Shown: in pieces, positions 25,332 to 34,412 of the stretch
How positions within the stretch are numbered: the first letter of the stretch is position 1
Layout: each line of letters opens with the position of its first letter
Assembly: GCA_016933615.1 (NCBI GenBank)
Contig: JAFGAO010000182.1
Coordinates: 1-35,374 of the forward strand
Length of the DNA: 35,374 nucleotides
Direction of reading: 5' to 3'
Origin: Acidobacteriota bacterium
GTDB lineage: Bacteria; Acidobacteriota; UBA6911
Notes under the pieces: generated by a model
The model's database searches: none
Seen by the model: only the letters and a program-made list of their open reading frames with translations
Told to the model about the DNA's origin: nothing
Position numbers and translations under genes: made by a program

Positions 25332-25775
25332 ATGCAAATACATTTACGGAATACTTCAACGGCCGGACGATGCCTGATCTTCTATTTGGTGGGAGCCATG
25401 GGCTTTGCCGTCCACATGGGGACTCTTTCCCTGCTTGAAATGGGGATTGGAATGGATTATTACCCGGCATCCATCCTGGCGGTTGAAGCGGCAATCCTGC
25501 ACAACTTCATCTGGCACGGACGGTGGACGTGGGCGGACCGACGCCGAACGTCGCGGAATCCCATCATTGTGCGGTTTCTGTATTTTCACCTGGCAAACGG
25601 CATGACATCACTTTCGGGAATCCTTCTTCTTGTGCCCATTTTTGTGGATACCGTGTCCTTTGATTCCCGGCTGGCCAACATCCTTTCCATAGCCATTTGC
25701 TCCGTCATTAATTTTTTCGCAGGGGATCGTTTTGTTTTCCGCTGCAGCCATACTCAAATGAACTCGGGAGACTGA
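25332..25775 (+). CDS. GtrA-family membrane protein
   Basis: The protein has about 147 aa and four predicted membrane helices, with a GtrA-like order: FYLVGAMGFAVHMGTLSLL, an N-H-x-W-type segment (LHNFIWHGRWTW), then VRFLYFHLAN and NFFAGDRFVF. GtrA proteins are proposed to flip polyprenyl-linked sugars or to act in surface polysaccharide and lipid modification. I take the ATG at 25332; a TTG at 25308 extends the frame by eight residues, and neither has a clear ribosome binding site. Its gene is 41 nt behind the phosphatidyltransferase and 2 nt before the secreted protein gene, so it is probably in the same operon. Confidence 0.85.
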   Translation: MQIHLRNTSTAGRCLIFYLVGAMGFAVHMGTLSLLEMGIGMDYYPASILAVEAAILHNFIWHGRWTWADRRRTSRNPIIVRFLYFHLANGMTSLSGILLLVPIFVDTVSFDSRLANILSIAICSVINFFAGDRFVFRCSHTQMNSGD

Positions 25776-25777
25776 AC

Positions 25778-26650
25778 ATGGATACAACGCACCGTAAAAA
25801 CGCATTACGGATGCTCGCACTTTCTGCAGGGCTTTTGATTTATCCGATCGCGGCAATCCAGGCCGCCGTTTTGAATCCGGAAACAGCGGAAGCCTGGGAC
25901 GCCTATGTAAGCGCCACCGAAGCGCGCATCGGGCGCGAACTGGAATCAGAAAAAGGATTTCTCGCCGGCGATTTCACTGAGAACGTGAAGGATAAAAGCG
26001 AACGCAATAAAGTATTGTCCGGGGAAATTCCCGTTGCGGCGATGGAATCCACCGGTGAGAATGCCACTCGCATCGAAATTTCCAGGGGAAGGATTCATCA
26101 CTGGCGGGGCGCCATTTTTGTTCCGGGAGTGACACTCGGCGGGGTTCTTTCGAGAATTGAAAATCCCGTTCCCGCAGATATGGAACAGGAGGACGTGCTC
26201 GAATCCAGGGTTCTGGAACACTCTCCCGTCCATCTGAAAGTATTCTTGAAATTGCAGCGCTCGAAAATCATCACTGTCGTATACAACACCGAACACAGGG
26301 TCCGTTTCGAGCGCCACGGACCTTACAGGGCTTCCAGCAGAAGCCACGCGACTAAAATTGCGGAAGTCGAACGGCTTGACGGAAACAGGGAACGTGAAAA
26401 ACCCGAAGGGAACGATCACGGGTTTCTGTGGCGCATGAATTCCTACTGGCGTTATGAAGAAACAGACGGCGGAGTCATCGTGGAATGCGAATCTATAACC
26501 CTGAGCCGGTCCGTTCCGGCAGTCCTGGAATTCATGATCCGTCCCCTAATCAAAAAAGTCGCCCGTGAATCGATGGAGAGGACGCTTGTGTCCATGCGCG
26601 AACGGCTGATCCGGAATTTGAAAAACGCACAAAACGGCGCCGCAGACTGA
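25778..26650 (+). CDS. secreted START-like protein of unknown function
   Basis: The gene encodes 290 aa. The N-terminus has a signal peptide (ALSAGLLIYPIAAIQA, cleavage probably after AIQA). The mature protein carries ordered segments such as GRIHHWRGAIFVPGVTLGGVL, QEDVLESRVLEHSPVHLKVFLKL, TVVYNTEHRVRF and WRYEETDGGVIVECESITLSRSVP, then a helical C-terminus rich in basic residues. The pattern suggests an SRPBCC/START-like fold, a hydrophobic-ligand binder. From memory, similar proteins occur in Acidobacteria, but I know no function. The start has GGGAG 7 nt upstream and lies 2 nt after the GtrA-like stop. A lipid or precursor binding role fits the neighbours but is inference. Confidence 0.85.
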   Translation: MDTTHRKNALRMLALSAGLLIYPIAAIQAAVLNPETAEAWDAYVSATEARIGRELESEKGFLAGDFTENVKDKSERNKVLSGEIPVAAMESTGENATRIEISRGRIHHWRGAIFVPGVTLGGVLSRIENPVPADMEQEDVLESRVLEHSPVHLKVFLKLQRSKIITVVYNTEHRVRFERHGPYRASSRSHATKIAEVERLDGNREREKPEGNDHGFLWRMNSYWRYEETDGGVIVECESITLSRSVPAVLEFMIRPLIKKVARESMERTLVSMRERLIRNLKNAQNGAAD

Positions 26651-26714
26651 CGCTCGGCTGCGGCTTTCGGGTTTCAGGGCGGATATCCCCGTAAAGCGGA
26701 CCGGCGGCGGAATT

Positions 26715-28238
26715 TCAACGTTCGTCCTTCAATGCCGCACGGGCCGTGGTGGGTTCTATCAGGGTGAAAGCCACCAGACTCCCGATCGCGACGGCCATCA
26801 GCAGCGTTGCGATAACAGCGTGCATCGTGTGAATACGGACGGCCGAGATCGCCAGCATGCATACGAAGAGACAGTCCGCCGAACGGATCCATAACGACAC
26901 CTTCCGGCGCTGCCGGGCAAGCTCGGAAGCATAATATCTGGAAGTGAACCACAGGTGCAGGCGCAGGTTGGCTGCAATCATTACGGCAGCCAGCAGGGGA
27001 AAAAACAGGAGGGAGCCCTCAACGCCTCCCAGCCACTGCTTTACGCGCCACTGTGGGTACACCATGCCGTAGTAACCGAAGCCGGCTGCGGCCTGGTGAA
27101 ACTGCCACCACCAGAGCGGGTGAAGCCGGGGGCCTTTCGTCGCTTTATTGCCGTCGGCGGCACGGGAAGGTTTCGATTCCACTCCGCAGGTTTGGCCCAG
27201 AAGTTCCAGGTCGTCGAGCAGGGCCTGCATGTCCGGATAGCGGTTCTCCGGCCGTTTCCGGGTGCAGCGGCGGACGATACGGTCCAGTTCCTCCGGGATC
27301 GACGGGTCCTCGCGGGTAAGATCCGGCGCTTCCCCTTCAAGGATCCGTGCAATAGTGGCGATGTATCCCGCTTCACCGAAAGGGTGCTTACCCGCTGCCA
27401 TCTCATAGAGAAGAACGCCGAAGGAGAAAATATCCGTACGAAAATCGACATCCGTTCCCAGCAGCTGTTCCGGGGATGCGTAGGCCGGCGTGCCGAGAAA
27501 CATTCCGGCACCGGTAAGACGTGTGTCGTTCCTGCGGCGCTCCCCTTCCTCTATCCGGGCCAGACCGAAATCGAGAATTTTGATGCTTCCTCCGGAGGCA
27601 TGCATGATATTTTCAGGCTTAAGGTCCCGATGAAAAACCCCGTGCCTGTGCGCTTCGGCAACCGCTCTTGCGGTTTGCAGGGCAATATCCAAAAGAGGTC
27701 TTAAGGTCAGGCGGGATCCTCCCATAACTTCGCGCAGTGTCCGCCCCTTTACATACTCCGACACGATGTAAATATCGTCCCCGGATTCCTCAAGGGAATA
27801 CACCGTGGCAATGCCCGGATGGGACAGCCTGGCAGCGGCGCGGGCTTCCCTCCGGATCCGTTCTTTCTGCCGGGAATCCTCCAGGAACTCCTTTGGAAGC
27901 ATCTTTATCGCAACCTGCCGGTCGAGCCGTTCGTCATGGGCCAGATAGACGATACCCATACCGCCCCTGGCAATTTTTTCGATGATCGTATAGGATCCCA
28001 GGCGTTTTCCGGGAGAAATACCGTCCACAACGCTGTCGAGCAGATCGGGAAATGCCCGGGAAGCGGGATTTTCGAGAAAGCCGTCGCTTTTGTGGTGTTT
28101 CAGAAGCGCCGCTATTTCATTCTTTAAATCGGTATCTTCCCCGCAGGCTTTTTCCAGGAAATCGGCCCGGCCGGATTCATCCGCCTCCGCCGCCTCTTCA
28201 AAAATCTCCTTGAGCCGCCGCCACCTTTCAGGGTCCAC
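26715..28238 (-). CDS. Ser/Thr protein kinase with C-terminal membrane domain
   Basis: The protein has 507 aa. Residues 1-75 form a helical prefix (MDPERWRRLKEIFEEAAEAD) found in acidobacterial kinases that partner ECF sigma factors. The kinase domain spans about 81-350: RGGMGIVY (91-98), K112, HRDLKPEN (203-210), DFG (223-225) and ASPEQ (254-258). It is complete. About three or four hydrophobic helices follow (around 409-495), so it is an inner-membrane protein, but no obvious extracytoplasmic sensor is present. It starts with GTG at 28238, 1 nt after the sigma-factor stop, which indicates coupling. It would phosphorylate the sigma factor or a shared regulator, by inference from similar gene pairs. 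Confidence 0.94.
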   Translation of the reverse strand: MDPERWRRLKEIFEEAAEADESGRADFLEKACGEDTDLKNEIAALLKHHKSDGFLENPASRAFPDLLDSVVDGISPGKRLGSYTIIEKIARGGMGIVYLAHDERLDRQVAIKMLPKEFLEDSRQKERIRREARAAARLSHPGIATVYSLEESGDDIYIVSEYVKGRTLREVMGGSRLTLRPLLDIALQTARAVAEAHRHGVFHRDLKPENIMHASGGSIKILDFGLARIEEGERRRNDTRLTGAGMFLGTPAYASPEQLLGTDVDFRTDIFSFGVLLYEMAAGKHPFGEAGYIATIARILEGEAPDLTREDPSIPEELDRIVRRCTRKRPENRYPDMQALLDDLELLGQTCGVESKPSRAADGNKATKGPRLHPLWWWQFHQAAAGFGYYGMVYPQWRVKQWLGGVEGSLLFFPLLAAVMIAANLRLHLWFTSRYYASELARQRRKVSLWIRSADCLFVCMLAISAVRIHTMHAVIATLLMAVAIGSLVAFTLIEPTTARAALKDER

Positions 28239-28239
28239 T

Positions 28240-28803
28240 TTAATTTTCCATCTCCCTTTTCAGCCAGGCTTTTGCCATGTTCCAGGCACGTTTTACGGAT
28301 ATTGCGGAAAGATTCAGGGCCTGGGCCGTTTCCTCAACCGTGAGCCCGCCGAAAAAGCGAAGTTCCACGACCCGCGCCAGCCGGGAATCCTGCCTCTCGA
28401 GCCGTTGCATTGCCTCGTCCAGCGACAGCAGATCGATCGACTGTTCTCCGCCGGATGCGATATCATCCGTGTAACTAATCCGAGCCCGGGATCCGCCCCG
28501 CTTGCCGGCAGCCCTGGCTCTGGCCTTTTCAACCAGGATTTCCCTCATGGCACGGGCCGCGATTGCGCAAAAATGGGCCCGGTTGCGCCACGCGCGCGCC
28601 TTTTCTTTTTTCAGTCTCAGGTAGGCCTCGTTCACCAGCGCGGTCGCCTGCAAAGTCTGCATTCCGCGCCTTTCCCTCGCCATGTAGCCGCGCGCCAGCC
28701 TCCGGAGATCTTCATAGGCTTCCGGCATTATCTTCGAAAGATGCAGGGCGGAAGCATTCGCATCTTTTCCGGAAAGTACCGAAATTTCGATTCCTTTTGT
28801 CAT
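28240..28803 (-). CDS. ECF-type sigma factor (acidobacterial)
   Basis: This is a 187-aa sigma factor of the group common in Acidobacteria and Planctomycetes. Region 2 includes LQATALVNEAYLRLKKEKARAW and the promoter-recognition helix-turn-helix of region 4 is ARVVELRFFGGLTVEETAQALNLSAISVKRAW. I start it at the ATG at 28803 (MTKGIEISV); the ORF-track start adds 16 residues without support. No anti-sigma factor gene is present. The kinase directly downstream is the likely regulator, as in similar sigma-kinase pairs, although phosphorylation of this protein is inferred. A divergent GH3 gene starts 171 nt upstream and could be a target. Confidence 0.94.
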   Translation of the reverse strand: MTKGIEISVLSGKDANASALHLSKIMPEAYEDLRRLARGYMARERRGMQTLQATALVNEAYLRLKKEKARAWRNRAHFCAIAARAMREILVEKARARAAGKRGGSRARISYTDDIASGGEQSIDLLSLDEAMQRLERQDSRLARVVELRFFGGLTVEETAQALNLSAISVKRAWNMAKAWLKREMEN

Positions 28804-28974
28804 GACGTTTCCGGACGGTATTCTAAACCGGAAAGCCTCCCCGGTATCCATAGAAAAAAGATATCTTCCAAACCGCTTTGTGATACTCTGGCTTCATCAT
28901 GCGGTCCGCAGCGGATGAACAGCACGCATCAGGAGAACCCGTTCTAAAAAAGTAAATTCGATTCTCTCCATGCC

Positions 28975-31647
28975 ATGAAACTTTTTAAGACCCCAAAATC
29001 CGCCTTCATACTTCTTGCAATCCTGTGTGCGCTCCTCTTCTATGGAGCCGTCTCCCGGTTGCCGTCCGTAGACTCCGAGCAATTCGAATACAGGATTGAA
29101 GCGCCGGATCAGGCCTGGGTGACGGAAACCCTCGCCGCAATGACGCTCCGGGAAAAAATCGGCCAGCTGATTCATGTGAGAGTACGGGGGAATTTCCTCA
29201 ATCAAAAAGATGAAAGGTTCCGGGAGCTCGAGGAGGAAATAGTGCGATACCATGTCGGCGGCTTTGTGCTTTTTGCCGGCAACATTTATGAATCGGCCCT
29301 TCTTCTCAACGAACTTCAGTCCCGCTCCAAATTGCCGCTGCTGGTTTCGGCCGACTTTGAAAACGGCGCCTCGTTCCGAATCGCGGACACCACCTCGTTC
29401 CCATGGAACATGGCGGTGGGAGCAACAGGGTCCGAAGATTTTGCGCACCGGCAGGGGCTGATTACGGCCCGGGAAGCCAGGGCCCTCGGCGTCCACTGGC
29501 TTTTTGCCCCCGTGGTCGACGTCAACAACAATCCGGATAATCCCGTCATCAATATCCGCTCCTACGGCGAGGATCCGCGGCTGGTGGCCCGGATGGGGTC
29601 CGCTTACATCCGGGGCGCCCGCGAGGGCGGGGCCCTGACGACGGCCAAACATTTTCCCGGGCACGGGGATACGGCAACCGACACCCATGTCGGCCTGGCG
29701 GTGGTGCCGTCGAATCTCGAACGGCTGCTCGCCGTAGAACTGGTGCCTTTTAAAAGTGCAATCGAAGCGGGGGTCGATGCCGTGATGACGGCCCATGTCG
29801 CCGTTCCCGAATTGACCGAAGAAGCTTCCGTACCCGCAACTCTTTCCAGGGAAATTCTAACGGATCTTCTGCGCGGAACGCTTCTGTTTGACGGTATCGT
29901 CGTGACCGACGCACTGGAAATGGGTGGTATAAGGAATAAATACTGGACGGGCCTGGCCGCAGTCGGCGCCATCCAGGCGGGAGCGGATGCCGTGCTGCTT
30001 CCCACGAACGTCTCCGCCGCCGTCAACGGAATCGAGCGCGCCGTCGAGATGGGAGTTATCCCGGTCAAACGGATCGATGCATCGGTCGCAAAAATTCTCC
30101 GGGCAAAAAGCAGCCTGGGGCTGCATCGCGAAAGAACGGTTTCCATCGACCGACTCAGGGAAACAGTCTCCTCTCCTGAAAACCTGGCGTTCGCTCAGGA
30201 AATCGCCGATCGATCCATAACGGCGGTCAAAAACGACGATCGTCTCCTCCCCGTTGATCCCACAGCCAACCCGAAGATATTCAGCCTGGCGCTAGACTCC
30301 GGCTTGGCAACGAATCCGGGCGAAATCTTTCAGTCGGGTATGCGCGAGGTCTATCCTTCCCTTGTCGCCGAGTGGGCCAATGCCCGCGTATCCGAGGATC
30401 AGATCGACAGAATCCTGAGATACGCAAGGAATTCCGACCTGACCGTCTGCGCCACCTTTGCGCGCGTGAGTTCCGGCAGCAACAGCATCTCCATTCCAAA
30501 GGAGCAGCAGACGATAGTAGAAAAGCTCCTGAAAACGGGGAAGCCGTTCGTGTGGATCGCTTTTGGAAATCCCTATGCACTCGAGCGTTTCCCGAAAGCC
30601 GGAACCTACCTGTGCACCTTCAGCTATTCGGACGTATCCCAGCGGGCAGCGGTCAAAGCCGTCTCGGGGGCGATTCCCGTTGCGGGCAGGATGCCGGTTT
30701 CCATCCCCGAACATGCCGCTGTGGGCGACGGACTGGAGATTCCCAGGTTGGAAATGGCTCTGAAACCGCTGCCGAATGAAATAGCAAATTCCTTAAGTGA
30801 TACATTAGATGATATAAGACAAATTCTATTCAGTTATATTAAATCCGGAATGTATTCCGACGTTCAACTCGTCGCCGGATATAAGGGATCCATCATACTG
30901 GATATCGACTACCATGAAGATTTACCTCCCTTCTATCCCGAAAATAATGGTTCAGGAATACGGCTGCCTTTGTCGAACGTTTGGGGAAGCGGCAGTTTCG
31001 GAACAATTTTTACAGCAATGCTGGCAACCGAATCCGGAGAGCTTCTCCTGGATGCCCCAGTGCAGGATTACCTTCCGGAGCAGCGGGAGACCGACCTCGG
31101 CAAAATCCCCGTTTACGACCTGCTGGCCGATATCGGTGGAGAGAGCCAAACAGCGCCCGGGCAAAAAATATCCAATCGCATCCTGATAGATGAGATCGTG
31201 GACCGCGCATCCGGTTCGACCGAACGGATGATGGCTGGACTCCCTGGAGAGTTGGCGCCAAAAGTTACAGGCTTATGGAAAAGTTCATATCTTGATGATG
31301 ATGTTGCCATATTCTCTCAACTGCTGCTCAATAGCGGCATCTACAATCACCGACGCATCTTCAAACCCGACACGATAAAAGTGTTCACAAGGCCCCGCAG
31401 AGGTACTACAAAGGCGCTGGGGTGGATGAAACCCGACAAAAGCGATTGGACGGGGCGCCTTTTTTCCGGTGGATCATTCGGGTCGATGGACGACTTGGGC
31501 CGGTTCATCTGGATCGATCCTGAAAAACGGCTCTTTATTGTTTTGGAGTTATTTGCAGATCAACTGGAAAAATCCGCAATTGAAGCAGCCTATGAAAAAA
31601 TCGCGCAATCGATTACGGATGCTATCAAAAACGACAACGCAAAGTAG
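28975..31647 (+). CDS. GH3 beta-N-acetylhexosaminidase with degenerate serine-hydrolase domain
   Basis: The protein has 890 aa and an N-terminal membrane anchor or signal (FILLAILCALLFYGAV). Residues about 45-390 form a GH3 catalytic domain with KHFPGHGDTATDTH (225-238, catalytic D-H dyad D236/H238) and the nucleophile D312 in VVTDALEMGG, like NagZ. The second GH3 domain follows to about 595. The last domain (about 605-885) has the layout of a class C beta-lactamase-type hydrolase, as in known GH3-hydrolase fusions (LLLDAPVQDYLPE, RALGW-like KALGWMKP, FIWIDPEKRLFIVL). Its catalytic SxxK, YxN and HTG/KTG positions are lost. It may bind rather than cleave peptides or glycans, probably in the periplasm for cell-wall turnover. 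No clear ribosome binding site is seen. DNA at about 30781-30860, in the linker, is AT-rich (about 28% G+C). Confidence 0.9.
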   Translation: MKLFKTPKSAFILLAILCALLFYGAVSRLPSVDSEQFEYRIEAPDQAWVTETLAAMTLREKIGQLIHVRVRGNFLNQKDERFRELEEEIVRYHVGGFVLFAGNIYESALLLNELQSRSKLPLLVSADFENGASFRIADTTSFPWNMAVGATGSEDFAHRQGLITAREARALGVHWLFAPVVDVNNNPDNPVINIRSYGEDPRLVARMGSAYIRGAREGGALTTAKHFPGHGDTATDTHVGLAVVPSNLERLLAVELVPFKSAIEAGVDAVMTAHVAVPELTEEASVPATLSREILTDLLRGTLLFDGIVVTDALEMGGIRNKYWTGLAAVGAIQAGADAVLLPTNVSAAVNGIERAVEMGVIPVKRIDASVAKILRAKSSLGLHRERTVSIDRLRETVSSPENLAFAQEIADRSITAVKNDDRLLPVDPTANPKIFSLALDSGLATNPGEIFQSGMREVYPSLVAEWANARVSEDQIDRILRYARNSDLTVCATFARVSSGSNSISIPKEQQTIVEKLLKTGKPFVWIAFGNPYALERFPKAGTYLCTFSYSDVSQRAAVKAVSGAIPVAGRMPVSIPEHAAVGDGLEIPRLEMALKPLPNEIANSLSDTLDDIRQILFSYIKSGMYSDVQLVAGYKGSIILDIDYHEDLPPFYPENNGSGIRLPLSNVWGSGSFGTIFTAMLATESGELLLDAPVQDYLPEQRETDLGKIPVYDLLADIGGESQTAPGQKISNRILIDEIVDRASGSTERMMAGLPGELAPKVTGLWKSSYLDDDVAIFSQLLLNSGIYNHRRIFKPDTIKVFTRPRRGTTKALGWMKPDKSDWTGRLFSGGSFGSMDDLGRFIWIDPEKRLFIVLELFADQLEKSAIEAAYEKIAQSITDAIKNDNAK

Positions 31648-31818
31648 AAAATCTGTTTTTTCAAACGCATATGCAAATCCTTCGATACCGACAACGACTT
31701 CGACTCCGATTCCGATTTGCTCCTGACCTCAACATTCGCCGCAACGGCTGAGCCTCTCATGGTTGCGCGTCCAGAGGCCGTGGATTTAGCGGCAATTAAT
31801 TAAATAAGGGAGCAGGAG
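31648..31818. other. intergenic region between convergent genes
   Basis: These 171 nt lie between the ends of the GH3 gene and the acyltransferase gene. Short tandem-like units (CGATACCGACAACGACTTCGA, then CGATTCCGATT) occur near 31680-31720. I see no gene, no convincing terminator and no mobile-element remnant. Confidence 0.3.
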
Positions 31819-34356
31819 TCACAGGCTGGCTACTTTCAATGCCAGATCCCTGGCTATGTCAGCAGGATCCATACCGGATTTGTAACTCACTGCCGTACCA
31901 ATATTTACCGTTACGGTCCCGGGACGTGGGAACTTTTTGCCCGCTTTCTTCAAGGCATACAGCCCGTCGATGCGCACGGGCACCACAGCAACGTTGAGGT
32001 TCGTAGCCAGCAGCCCGATCCCGGCCTGAAAAGGCTGCAGTTTCCCGTCACGGGTGCGGCCCCCTTCGGGGAATACCAGGACCGAATATCCGCGGTCCAA
32101 ACTCTCCCCCGCAAAGTTGAAGCTGCCCCGGAACCCGGATTTCTGGGGCAGGGGAAACACGTTGAACAGGGCTGTCACCAGTCCATATTCGATAATCGAT
32201 AACCAGCGTTTCCAGAATCGCGTGTCGGGGTCGGGATGCCTCATTTCCTGCAGAAGCTCCCCACGCATGGCCACTGCCAGGCGATGCCGGAAACGGGGCG
32301 GCAGAGCGGCCAGAACAAACGCGGCGTCCGCCCGGGTGATGTGGTTCGAGACAAACAGAAAGGGGGCCCGCAATCCATCCAGGCGTTCCCTGCCACGAAC
32401 AAGCGGCCGGGCCAACAGTGAAATTGCCGGAAATGTCAGCAGATAGAATGTAAAATTTCTCAGAAGGGCCACAGGCTTGCGCTGGGTCCATCGCGGATAT
32501 CCGTAGTCCGGAACTGCCGACGAGGGACTTTGCAGCATCGCTTCCAAATCCCCGACAGTGCTCGCCTCCGTAAAAGAGGATTCGTTCAAATCCATCTGAA
32601 ACCTGTCTTCCAGGGCGCCCAGCAGCTGGACCCTTTCAATCGAACTCAAATCGAGGTCCGAAGACAGACGGCTGTCCGGCTGCAGCGTTTCAATTCTTCT
32701 ACCCGTTACCTGCCGTATGAGTTCGGCAAGAATGCCGCCGTAAGGTTTTCCCTCCGATGATTTTTGCGCAGCTTCCCGCAGTTTTGAAGCGGCGAAATCC
32801 CTGATTATCCCCAATTGAGGTTTTCGTGTGGGAGTCCGGGGGAAATCCCCGTCCGGCCAGACATACCAGTGGCGGATATGCTGGTAATCGGACAGCGATT
32901 CATTCACACGCCGTATGACGGGCTGCGGCTGCAGTTTTGTGTCGCGCAACAGGAGCACGGCACAAACCTCCGGGTTTCCCTGCCTCTCGATCCCCGCGAC
33001 GACACAGTCCCTTACCTCCGGCTGCCGCAGGAGAGCCGCTTCCAAATCTTCCGGGTAGATATTCAGGCCTTCGGCGGTGACGATGACGTTTTTCCGGCGC
33101 CCCTTGAAATGCAGATTTCCCTCGTCATCCAAAACTCCGAGGTCGCCGGTGGCAAACCAGCCGTCCCTATCCCTTACCGGAGTGGTCTCCTCTCCGCGCA
33201 AATACCCGTCCGCGACGCTCTCCCCGCGCACCAGGATCTCGCCGTCGGGCGCCAGCCTGATCTCGCGACCCGGAAGCGCTTTGCCGATTGTTCCGCGGCT
33301 TATCTTCAGGGGATGATTCAGGCTGACCATGGAGCTTGTTTCCGTAAGGCCGTAGCCCTGGACCAATGCGAAGCCTAGCCTTCCCCAAAACTTTTCCGTC
33401 TCTTCATCGAGCCTTGCGCCCCCGCAGACGATGGCCCAGAATTTCCATCCGAATTCCCGGTGGAGGCGGCGGAAAATCCACCACCGCCTCAGAAAATGCC
33501 TGTTTCCGGCCTTTTCGAAACGCCTTTGAAACCGCGGCAACGCACCTTCGGACTCCAGATCCCATTCCACTTTATCCCTGAGGGCCTGAAGAATTTTGGG
33601 CACCGCCACCAGCACCGATACGCGCTCCCTGCGAATCGCCCGCAGGATATCCGCGGGCCTGAGTGAGTTCTCGAAAATGACAGTCCCTCCGAAGATCCGG
33701 GGTATGAACAGACCCAGATATTGCCCGAAGACATGGCTGAGCGGCAGCAGATTCAGAAAGCGCAGCGGATGCACGATCCTTTCGTATTTCAGGTACTTGT
33801 TGATTTCCTTTTCCAGCGGATCGAGATTGGACAGGATGTTTTTATGAGACAGGACGACGCCTTTGGGATCGTCGGTTGTTCCGGATGTAAAGACTATTTC
33901 GACAGCGTCCCCTGGCCTGACGCTCGGCATTGCCAGAGGCGCCCCGGAACGGGCTTGGAGAATTTCCTGGAGATTTTCCAGCGGTACCTTCGGTATGCCC
34001 GGACCGGGCGGCGGCATACTGTCCGGGCAGACGCACAGCCGGGCATTCACCTGGCGGTAGACCCGGGACGCGAATTCCCGGGAGGCGGTCCGGTCCATCG
34101 GAACCAGGGTTGCGCCGCGCAGAACCGATCCGAAGAAGGCAACGGCCCACTCGGCGCAGTTTTCGCCCCAAAGGAAGACGCGATCTCCCCGGTGGACGTC
34201 CCGGGCCTCCAATTCCCGCGCAAACCGCCGGGCTGAATCCGCAACCTGGCGGTAAGACCAGCGCTGCATCCTGTAGCCGCGCCTTTGAACAAACGCCGTA
34301 TCGTCTCCATACCTGAAAAAATCTTCAATGATAAGGGAAAGCGTCCGTTCGCTCAT
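31819..34356 (-). CDS. AMP-ligase / ACP / 1-acylglycerol-3-phosphate acyltransferase fusion
   Basis: The 845-aa fusion joins three activities. An acyl-adenylate ligase (about 1-530) has TSGTTDDPKG (157-166), YGLTET (335-340), GWFATGDLG (399-407) and a catalytic-type lysine in RTPTRKPQ (K512). A carrier domain (about 545-610) has DLSSIERVQL; S572 is the likely phosphopantetheine site. A PlsC-type acyltransferase (about 640-845) has NHITRAD (HX4D, 672-677) and FPEGGRT (762-768). It could activate a free fatty acid, load it on its own carrier and transfer it to a lysophospholipid or unusual acceptor at the inner membrane face. The order resembles Aas-type enzymes but has an inserted ACP. No ribosome binding site is clear. 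It follows the NusG-like gene by 56 nt. Confidence 0.92.
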   Translation of the reverse strand: MSERTLSLIIEDFFRYGDDTAFVQRRGYRMQRWSYRQVADSARRFARELEARDVHRGDRVFLWGENCAEWAVAFFGSVLRGATLVPMDRTASREFASRVYRQVNARLCVCPDSMPPPGPGIPKVPLENLQEILQARSGAPLAMPSVRPGDAVEIVFTSGTTDDPKGVVLSHKNILSNLDPLEKEINKYLKYERIVHPLRFLNLLPLSHVFGQYLGLFIPRIFGGTVIFENSLRPADILRAIRRERVSVLVAVPKILQALRDKVEWDLESEGALPRFQRRFEKAGNRHFLRRWWIFRRLHREFGWKFWAIVCGGARLDEETEKFWGRLGFALVQGYGLTETSSMVSLNHPLKISRGTIGKALPGREIRLAPDGEILVRGESVADGYLRGEETTPVRDRDGWFATGDLGVLDDEGNLHFKGRRKNVIVTAEGLNIYPEDLEAALLRQPEVRDCVVAGIERQGNPEVCAVLLLRDTKLQPQPVIRRVNESLSDYQHIRHWYVWPDGDFPRTPTRKPQLGIIRDFAASKLREAAQKSSEGKPYGGILAELIRQVTGRRIETLQPDSRLSSDLDLSSIERVQLLGALEDRFQMDLNESSFTEASTVGDLEAMLQSPSSAVPDYGYPRWTQRKPVALLRNFTFYLLTFPAISLLARPLVRGRERLDGLRAPFLFVSNHITRADAAFVLAALPPRFRHRLAVAMRGELLQEMRHPDPDTRFWKRWLSIIEYGLVTALFNVFPLPQKSGFRGSFNFAGESLDRGYSVLVFPEGGRTRDGKLQPFQAGIGLLATNLNVAVVPVRIDGLYALKKAGKKFPRPGTVTVNIGTAVSYKSGMDPADIARDLALKVASL

Positions 34357-34412
34357 GAGGAATCATTTTTGAGAGATGTTTTCGACAAGGCTGTCCGGAC
34401 GGCGGATACCGA

